A stretch of DNA of 64,000 nucleotides. Origin: Chiridota heheva. Lineage: Eukaryota; Echinodermata; Holothuroidea; Apodida; Chiridotidae. Position numbers and translations under genes: made by a program. The notes below the pieces were generated by a model. The model searched no databases. It saw only the letters and a list, made by a program, of their open reading frames with translations, and was not told the origin of the DNA. Position 1 is the first letter of the stretch; each line of letters opens with the position of its first letter. Positions 57,992 to 64,000 of the stretch are shown piece after piece. The stretch spans positions 631,001-695,000 of the forward strand of contig JAIGNY010002845.1 of NCBI GenBank assembly GCA_020152595.1. Direction: 5' to 3'.

Positions 57992-59316
57992 TTGGTAAAG
58001 TCATAGAGAATGTTACGGTTTTTATCGATTTCGACGATGTTGTCAAATTCAACGTAGATGAAGAGGTTCGTGGTAGTCGGTAGTACGGTTCCAAACTTTA
58101 GATCTAGACGTAAGTTGCCTCTTTTTTTGACTGAATAATGCTGTCCATGAGATCCATCAGGTATCAGAGCGAACGCAAACATTGTGTAACCGTCGAGAAA
58201 GTCAGACGGCGTAATATCCATACCCCCATCGCTATACAAACGACCTGTGGCCGAAAACAACTGAAGGTAACTGCGTAGGGTCTGGTGTGAGCCAAAGTTG
58301 GGGGTGAGCGGTGTGGCAGAATACTGTTTCTCGTCGACATGTAAGGTCAAGTAGTTCAGGTTAAATCCTTGGAAACGAAATCGGTTTTTGGTGTAATCGC
58401 CGTTGAATGCAGACGTGTCCACCAGACAGAGCACTACCCGTTTAGGTAGTTCACCCAAAACACTTCGTCCCGTTGCAAATTCTGGGTGCCCATCGGGATG
58501 GCGATATTGCGGAGGACGGTGCGTCGAATATTGTACTCGGCTGGTTCTTGGTTGAGCATAGCGATGTTGTTTAACACGTGGGTGTTGCTACACGTCATCT
58601 TTCGCATGTACAGGATGGCGTCCAAAATTTGTACTCGAAAATTGGCATTTTCAGCTCCTGATATCAAGCAAAATGGGTCTTTGGTGCGATGTAATTTCAG
58701 TCGTACTTCCGCCGGATAAGAACACGTTGCTCTGTGCAAAGATGTCAGCATGAGTCGGGCCTTTCATTTCGAAGACTTTGCTTCCTTTGGTATTAATGAA
58801 ACGATGTTTCAAGCCTGTATTAGGAATGACTTCAGCCGTCAAGTTGTAAAAATCCATGTGACCGGCGGTTTCCTTAAAATACATTTGCGATTGGAGGTAG
58901 GTGTCTTTGGCCTCTTTGTCATAGTTGAGCAGCGTTTCAATCATCGCTCTGTACGGATACGTGGGTGTGGAGTCACTGATGAGTTTGCCGTTGAGAGACA
59001 CGTCCACTTGAGAAAACATCGAATGCAACAATTGCTTAACGGGGGCCACTTTTTCGTCGTTGACGGTCGCGTCGCAGTTTGTCCCATCTGCGTTCGTAAT
59101 CTTGAATTTGAGATACACTTGGTTGTTGTAGATGTCAATGTACTTGGTTCCGGTTCCGGGAATGACGAATTCGATAGGTCCTGTGACGTTCAAACCTCCA
59201 AACGGACGGTATTCGACGTACTCGCTGTCTTCGATAACCATCTGCGTTGGCGGCACGGTAAACAATTCCATTTCGGATTTGGAGCACGGTAAAGAGTGAG
59301 CGTAAACGAGAGCCAT
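57982..59316 (-). pseudogene. Major capsid protein (double jelly-roll) of the Polinton, two frameshifts
   Basis: Forms the hexons of the predicted virion. The likely start is the Met at 59316 (MALVYAHSLPCSKSEMELF), with an in-frame Met at 59343 as the alternative. The N-terminal part (to ~58,700) includes EYVEYRPFGGLNVTGPIEF and YIDIYNNQVYLKFKI, typical of the family. The frame changes near 58,700, continues with VRLKLHRTKDPFCLIS and ends near 58,434. A third frame (58458-57982) carries LPKRVVLCLVDTSAFNGDYT and LTLHVDEKQYSATPL. Total coding length is about 444 codons, close to the usual 450-550. Residue conservation in all three frames shows recent loss of the frame. Confidence 0.92.
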
Positions 59317-59372
59317 GTTGACGGTTCCGTAGACAAATGACAAATGTGTATTGACCCAAAGTGTTTTTCTTC

Positions 59373-59792
59373 TTATTTCTGGGGTTGGACGTAAAACGAC
59401 GGTCGTTGACGTAAATACTGTTTCAAACGAGCATCAGTAAAGGGATTCTTCGGCTTTGTTATCTTGGCTGTTCGCTGACGAAGTGGCTTCCTTGCACCAG
59501 TACCAAGCTGTTGCAATCGCGCTTTAGCGCGACCCATGGCTTTGCGTGTCAAACGTCGTCCAGCCGCTTTCGCTCGACGGGTTTCAGCTAGTTTCACGCT
59601 TTGTCCGGCCAACACGTCTTCCAGAATTCCTGCATCAGTGGTCAACCCTTCTTTACCGACTTCTTTTGCCAAGCTTGCAGCACCCCGTTTCACAAACGGT
59701 AATGCTGCCCTAAATAGTCCCAAAAGCATTCCTCCGAGACCGTAGCCTTGTTGATTTCCAGGTCCTGCAAGCACGGGTAAAGGTCCTGCCAT
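59373..59792 (-). CDS. pX-like basic virion core protein of the Polinton, intact
   Basis: A complete 139-codon frame between the capsid and penton-like genes. The N-terminal quarter is glycine-rich and hydrophobic (GYGLGGMLLGLFRAALPFVK, about residues 16-35). The rest is strongly basic, with many Arg and Lys (RRAKAAGRRLTRKAMGRAK; RKPLRQRTAKITKPK). The layout resembles adenovirus core protein pX and the pX-like proteins described in adintoviruses and Polintons, thought to bind packaged DNA or membranes. Assignment rests on composition, order and the short hydrophobic motif. Confidence 0.75.
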   Translation of the reverse strand: MAGPLPVLAGPGNQQGYGLGGMLLGLFRAALPFVKRGAASLAKEVGKEGLTTDAGILEDVLAGQSVKLAETRRAKAAGRRLTRKAMGRAKARLQQLGTGARKPLRQRTAKITKPKNPFTDARLKQYLRQRPSFYVQPQK

Positions 59793-59846
59793 GATATTAT
59801 CTAATGTGTAAATGAGAATTGATGCGCAGTCTACACAATTATATAG

Positions 59847-60574
59847 CTAGAGCCACGCAGAACGTCGTTGACGAAAATGTAGCGTGACGATGGTACGTCT
59901 TGACGTAAACGGAATTTGTTGTCCTGTTCCATCGCGGAGGGCTATCTCGATTGTGTCGATGGGGTTCCTATTGATGGGGTAGTAGGCGACGAGTGGAGGT
60001 ACAACGTCCACGGGCGAGCCAAAATCTGGCAGAATTGTGACGCTGAAACTCTTCAACAACGATACTTCGTAATCTCCCACCGGATGGGATGTGATGATGT
60101 CTGTGTACAAAAATTGTGCTTCAGCCATGGATAGCGTCCGTATTCCCATTTGATTGTCAGCACATGTGGATCCAAAACACCGGGTGTTTGCTCTTCACAA
60201 TTAGGACAGGCGCGTAGTTTCAGTTGACCATTGTCATTGACACCGTCGAAACGCAATATGTCTTTTCGATTTAAAGTTGTTGGTAGATATCGTCGGTCAA
60301 AGATTGCCTGTTCATTGAAAAACGACTTTAACGGATGTAATTTCACAGGATTCCAGTTTGAGTACGTCGCTAATTCCTCAAAGTAAAACTTGCTGGTTTC
60401 GTTGTAGATTTGGAACCACGAGTACGGGTACGTGGACTCGACAAGTCCGACTTCCCATTCGCCGTCCAAATGCAAAGGTCTCGGGAGCTTGTTCTTGTAC
60501 TCTTTGACCGTGTTGTCAGGAAACACGTCCATGGACCCGTTGCTGGGTAGCGTTATGTAAAACGATTTGGCCAT
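59847..60574 (-). pseudogene. Penton-like minor capsid protein of the Polinton, one frameshift
   Basis: The likely start is the Met at 60574 (MAKSFYITLPSNGSMDVFPD); an in-frame Met at 60613 gives 13 extra residues. PLHLDGEWEVGLVESTYPYS follows, the conserved opening of the protein usually assigned as Polinton penton or minor capsid. The frame shifts at about 60,090-60,140. The C-terminal part then reads DYEVSLLKSF, YYPINRNPIDTIEIALRDGT and IVTLHFRQRR, the conserved ending. Full length would be about 240 codons. It may instead be another minor capsid component; the family is clear, the structural role inferred. Confidence 0.85.
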
Positions 60575-60616
60575 GACGATGACGTTTACGTTAATGAAGG
60601 TTTTGACTGTCACACA

Positions 60617-61018
60617 TTAGAATTTACCCACGTCATCGACCCAACTCTTAAATTTGCTGGGACAACCGTACCATTTGACCAAATACACGATGCACGTCAA
60701 AAGCCATTTCGCTCCTTTGTTATATCGAGAATAAGCACTAGGATTGACGAGATCGGCTTGCCATTGCTCGTTGATGCCGTTCACGATAACGCGATTTCTG
60801 GGGTACCTGCGTCGTGAGGGTTTATGCAACGTGTATGTATCTTGGTTCTCAAGCCACGATCGAGCCGAGGTCTTCGTCAGACTCGAGAACTGTTTCTTGA
60901 CCACTGCGTGTAGCTTGTCGACTCCGGCGAAACCAGCGGAATGTGATGGATCGTAGTAGATGTCTCGAAGGATTTTTTCCACTTTCTCTTTTTCCGTCGC
61001 AGATATTTTCGTCGTCAT
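60617..61018 (-). pseudogene. Polinton integrase with a large internal deletion
   Basis: A single 133-codon frame joins two ends of a retroviral-type integrase. Residues ~1-108 carry the N-terminal region (FAGVDKLHAVVKKQF ... WLENQDTYTLHK) and the start of the catalytic core, QWQADLVNPSAYSRYNKGAK, with the first catalytic Asp. Right after WLLTCI the sequence continues YLVKWYGCPSKFKSWVDDVG, which is the C-terminal chromodomain-like region. The second and third catalytic acidic residues and most of the core (roughly 150-200 residues) are missing. The junction keeps the frame, so it could be translated, but it cannot be a catalytic integrase. Confidence 0.9.
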
Positions 61019-61370
61019 GATGAATCACACGTCCTCTACAACAAGCGCTGATGTATGTCATGTTTTGTAGAAAATTGCTCAAAGTCGCTAAATAAGCTGA
61101 TATGTTTGCCATGACGGCTATTTTATTACTAAATAGGAAGGATGGGAGTGATTGAATTCATCAGCTCTTAGGGTACTGTAACCACCGGTCCTTTTGTTTA
61201 TAAGGGTCTCTGCGTCGAGTATGTGTCATGAAAGATGTGCGTGGTTCCAACGTTTGGTCGTCGTCGTCTTCCCGGGACCCCTTGCGCATTGCCACGGGAA
61301 GGATGTCTTCACCTTCTACTGGGTGGCCATCGTCAAATTTTTCTGTACGTTGAAAACGTTGAAGTCGATC

Positions 61371-61817
61371 CTACACGTCACGATTGCCGATTAACTCTTG
61401 AGGAACATTTATGCGCGACAAGCCTTCCACAAATGCGTTGCGTCCTTGCGGGGTGAATGATTTTCGGGAACGGATTGCGTCGTTGATCAGATCCACAACG
61501 TGCGTTCCAGGCACGACTTGTCCGTCGACCATCAGTTCGCCTTTAAGACTCCATGTTATCTTGCGTAGCAACGTCTTGGTCAACTGTTCTACTTTTGCTC
61601 GTAACGCTTTGGGTACGCTGGTAATGACGTTTTCGATGAATTGCCTCTCGGGTATTGGCGGTTGTGTCGGTGGCGGTGGTGGTGTCGGCGGGCCCAGCGT
61701 TTTTCGTCGGTATGTTGTGTACAGAACCAAAGCATCTTCGTACAACTTGACTTTTTCCTCGTCGGTAATATCACGTCGTTCAAGAATCTCTCGCATTTTG
61801 TCATTTAAAACCATCAC
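61371..61817 (-). CDS. Conserved Polinton protein of unknown function
   Basis: An intact 148-codon frame. An N-terminal helical segment (MREILERRDITDEEKVKLYE) is followed by a proline-rich linker (GPPTPPPPPTQPP) and a C-terminal domain reading ITWSLKGELMVDGQVVPGTH, VVDLINDAIRSRKSFTPQGR and LSRINVPQELIGN. The last domain is one I recall in Polinton-encoded proteins across animals; no function is known to me. It lies upstream of the integrase remnant and is one of the few genes without a break. Confidence 0.75.
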   Translation of the reverse strand: MMVLNDKMREILERRDITDEEKVKLYEDALVLYTTYRRKTLGPPTPPPPPTQPPIPERQFIENVITSVPKALRAKVEQLTKTLLRKITWSLKGELMVDGQVVPGTHVVDLINDAIRSRKSFTPQGRNAFVEGLSRINVPQELIGNRDV

Positions 61818-61896
61818 CTTGGTCTTTTCCAGCGTTTCAAACAGCTGCGTTTGGCGCGTTAACGCATCTGGTTGACAACCTTTATCTTCTTCACGA

Positions 61897-62127
61897 TTAC
61901 AACAGGAGAGGGATCACGGCAGGCAACAAACTCGGAAGCTGCTTCAGTACCGTGGCGACGGTGTTTTGAAAAAATTTCCCTGCACCACCTTGACGTAACA
62001 CATGTCGTTTGTACTTTTGCGGGATGTTTGGGTAGGCTAACACCTGTAACTTGCGTCGATGTCTTGCAATGGCTTTCTTCTCCGACGGGCTCAATTCACC
62101 TTGCCTTCTAATACGTTTAGGGCACAC
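61897..62127 (-). CDS. Small basic Polinton protein
   Basis: A 76-codon frame: a basic N-terminus (SPSEKKAIARHRRKLQVLA) then KRHVLRQGGAGKFFQNTVAT and a hydrophobic C-terminus (LPSLLPAVIPLLL). Short proteins with a K/R-rich start, an RQGG-like turn and a hydrophobic end occur next to the 148-codon gene type in other Polintons. It is possibly structural or membrane-associated; function unknown. Confidence 0.6.
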   Translation of the reverse strand: MCPKRIRRQGELSPSEKKAIARHRRKLQVLAYPNIPQKYKRHVLRQGGAGKFFQNTVATVLKQLPSLLPAVIPLLL

Positions 62128-62548
62128 TCACATAAGCAGTGTAATAAATGTGTATTTGCGTTGTTCAAAACGTGAAGACGTTGTCTTGATGTACCTTTAG
62201 CGAACGCTTTGAGATAGGGTTCTTGACTCCTCCACTTCTCCATGATAAATGACATTACCCCACTTTGGTAAACGTATTTTATAAGTGTATTTTACACATC
62301 CATGCATGTAATATTGGGTGAAACGCCCAAAAAGAGAGGACGAGCCACTTTAATACTTCATTGAATTTTTTCATGATAGAAACCTTATAAGCAACAAATT
62401 AATTATATGTACAGTGAGATAGACACTACAATTCAAACAATTATCTAGAAGTCAAAGTTACAAGCCAAACATTGTTCATTTTTTATCGACACTTTGCGGG
62501 ACCACGTCATAGCGTCAAATAAACCCGTTAGACGATACTGTTGTCCAT
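62128..62548. other. Spacer between ATPase and the small Polinton genes
   Basis: AT-rich, no recognised gene. It may contain the promoter of the downstream minus-strand genes, but no clear element was seen. Confidence 0.5.
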
Positions 62549-63197
62549 TTACTTATCTTTTATATACACGTAGCGTCGGTCGAACAGACCGGTCTGCAGA
62601 CGATATCGATCGGGCGTCGTAGGGGTAAAATATCGATGAACAGGTAACCATGCGGCTCTCGTGTGGCGTCGGTGTAGGCGTCGCGGACGTAACGCACCCG
62701 TCCAGGAAACATTTGACGAGCCAAATGATCGATTCAAGAAGCATCGCGCGGATTTTTGAAGTAGACGAGATAGTGGGTGTTGAGACTGAGGGTACGTCCG
62801 CCTTGAAAAACAAATTATGTACAAGAAGCAACACGTATATGTTTCGGTGATGACTGCCTTTGGTAAACAGTGTCGTTACAATGGGATATAGTTCACTCAT
62901 GAGATCGTCAATGACAATGATATTATTACGTTCCGGATCCAAACGTTTCAGATCGTCTTCGGTGTGTAGGCCTTCAATAAACTCCACGTGAGGTAAAACT
63001 TGCTTCAGCGCTTTATAGTCGGGTTGGTTTTCGGCATAGAACCAATAGATGCGTTCAGGTGGTGGGTCGATGAATTATGTACGACGTTCCAACAATGTTC
63101 TAACCCAACGGGTCTTTCCACATCCCGTTAGACCTGCGATGATACAGGTAAATTGGTGTTTCAACGTCCCGTCTAACGAGTTGTTATGCGACGTCAT
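62549..63197 (-). pseudogene. FtsK/HerA-type packaging ATPase of the Polinton, disrupted
   Basis: Would pump DNA into the capsid. The minus-strand frame starts at the Met at 63197 and reaches Walker A (IIAGLTGCGKTRWV) near residue 30. It is interrupted by a TAA about ten codons later and continues with PPPERIYWFYAENQPDYKAL. Walker B is NIIVIDDLMSEL, followed by FTKGSHHRNIYVLLLVHNLF, the conserved region after it. Near 62,700-62,640 the frame shifts; the C-terminal TPDRYRLQTGLFDRRYVYI lies in another frame ending at 62549. The length, about 215 codons, is near normal. Confidence 0.9.
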
Positions 63198-63321
63198 CGT
63201 AAAGGATCCTTATCATGTAGGACATGTCTTCATATATTGAGAGAGACCTACAAAAAGAAATTGTATAATTTCACGTTTGAGGTACTTTACAATCACCTGA
63301 CACACCCAGTCAGGAAAAGCT

Positions 63322-63530
63322 ATACACCTCTTTAAAAGGACTTTATAGAACAATCGAGACTATATTGTGATGGCAATCCGGTGACCTGGAAAATCTCAGG
63401 GCCACTATACAAGTAGTGACGAATTAGAAGCCAGCATTGCAAATTAGCTATACACCTCGTTAAAAGGACTCTGCGGAACAATCGAGACTATCTTGTGACG
63501 GCAATCCGATGACCCAGAGGGAAAAGCTCA
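63322..63530. repeat. ~130-bp direct repeat near the Polinton end
   Basis: GCTATACACCTC(T/G)TTAAAAGGACT and ACAATCGAGACTAT(A/C)TTGTGA(T/C)GGCAATCC occur at 63322-63400 and again at 63449-63515. Each copy is followed by a GACC-rich stretch and a GGCC(A/G)CTATACA word that starts the next array. Confidence 0.85.
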
Positions 63531-63929
63531 GGGGCCGCTATACAGGTGGTAACCAATCCGAAGCTCCGTCGTCGTGACTATCTTGTGACGCCATCCGATA
63601 ACCCAGAGAGAAAAAAAAGCCCAGGGGCCGCTATACAGGCCCGGACCAATCCGATGACCAAGAGGGAAAAGCTCAGGGGCCGCTATACAGGCCCGGACCA
63701 ATCCAATGACCAAGAGGGAAAAGCTCAGGGGTCGCTATACAGGCCCGACCAGTCCGACACCCAGAGGGAAAAGCTCAGGGGCCGCTATACAGGCCCGGAC
63801 CAATCCGATGACCAAGAGGGAAAATCTCAGGGGCCACTATACAGGCCCGGATCTCAGGGGTCACTATGTAGGCACGGATTTCAGGGGTCACTATACAGAC
63901 CCGGATCTCAGAGGTCACTATACAGGCCC
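63500..63929. repeat. Tandem array of a ~52-bp unit at the Polinton end
   Basis: Five to six copies built from GGGGCCGCTATACAGGCCCG, GACCAATCCGATGACC and AAGAGGGAAAAGCTCA, with later shorter ~29-bp units (CCCGGATCTCAGGGGTCACT). Subterminal tandem repeats are common in Polinton terminal inverted repeats. The frames running through the array are repeat artefacts. Confidence 0.9.
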
Positions 63930-63952
63930 GTCTGGGCCTGTATAGTGACCTC
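63911..63952. repeat. Perfect hairpin: 19-bp arms, 4-base loop
   Basis: GAGGTCACTATACAGGCCC, loop GTCT, then GGGCCTGTATAGTGACCTC, a perfect palindrome that closes the tandem array. The left arm is the last repeat unit; the right arm is its exact inverse. It may mark the element end, a fold-back junction, or an assembly inversion. Confidence 0.95.
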
Positions 63953-64000
63953 TTACTACCAACGATTCTACCGGGACTCACACTCACGACTGTTGATAAC
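63953..64000. other. Window edge
   Basis: The last 48 bases show no repeat of the array and may be host flank or element interior. Confidence 0.3.

Larger units (their letters stand above)
51167..63953 (-). mobile_element. Polinton (Maverick) / adintovirus-like element, decayed
   Basis: All recognised genes lie on the minus strand: ATPase, a 76-codon and a 148-codon conserved gene, integrase remnant, penton-like protein, pX-like protein, major capsid protein, protease and DNA polymerase B. This set defines Polintons, virus-related self-synthesising transposons. GC content is visibly higher than in the flanks. The polymerase side ends at about 51,167 without a terminal repeat; the ATPase side continues into tandem repeats ending in a hairpin at 63,952. 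About 12.8 kb remain, while complete elements are usually 15-20 kb. Frameshifts, stops and an integrase deletion show an inactive old copy. Confidence 0.93.

Noticed and set aside
58750..59292. 180-codon plus-strand frame
   Set aside because: Antisense shadow of the major capsid gene.
63706..63987. Open frames with repeating RGHYTGP-like translations
   Set aside because: Produced by the ~52-bp tandem array.

Overview
The window looks like a piece of an animal nuclear genome, most likely a marine invertebrate. It is AT-rich, has long non-coding stretches, genes split by GT-AG introns, a Rab GTPase and a rhodopsin-class GPCR, tRNA-derived SINEs, CR1/L2-like and RTE-like LINEs, a Ty3/Gypsy element and a Polinton (Maverick). 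The phylum cannot be fixed from this sequence. All family assignments were made by reading motifs; no database search was run.

Layout. 0-8.2 kb: no recognised gene; duplicated repeat units flank a 724-bp (TA)n array. 8.44-9.17 kb (+): last exon of a class A GPCR. 9.7-15.4 kb: repeats, including a MITE inserted in an older repeat. 15.5-17.2 kb (+): decayed CR1/L2-like LINE. 17.7-25.55 kb (-): a Rab5-like GTPase gene whose five exons join in phase; its introns hold a TTAA-flanked MITE and a MITE that itself received a SINE and a LINE tail. 27.3-27.8 kb: third copy of that MITE. 28.1-34.8 kb (-): decayed Ty3/Gypsy element with 136-bp LTRs, interrupted by two LINEs and one SINE. 34.8-40.2 kb: almost empty. 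40.28-46.85 kb (+): four exons of a VGHTHEDID-type gene (DUF7869-like, often found as dispersed transposase-like genes), with in-frame stops and an embedded LINE tail. 46.0-47.0 kb: a nearly perfect 208-bp inverted repeat. 47.4-50.3 kb: an array of about 35 copies of a palindromic 14-mer, GCGYAAATTTACGC, in a higher-order arrangement.

51.17-63.2 kb (-) is a decayed Polinton, visibly richer in GC than its surroundings. In transcription order it carries a packaging ATPase, two small conserved genes, an internally deleted integrase, a penton-like minor capsid protein, a pX-like basic core protein, the double jelly-roll major capsid protein, an adenain-like protease and a protein-primed DNA polymerase B. 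Nearly all the large genes carry frameshifts or stops, so this copy cannot be autonomous; two or three small genes remain open. The polymerase end stops abruptly close to the palindromic array. The other end runs into ~52-bp tandem repeats that finish in a perfect 19-bp-arm hairpin at 63,911-63,952.

The two cellular genes (GPCR, Rab) show no functional link. The rest is a layered record of mobile-element insertions in which target-site duplications and a paralogous empty site allow the order of events to be read.
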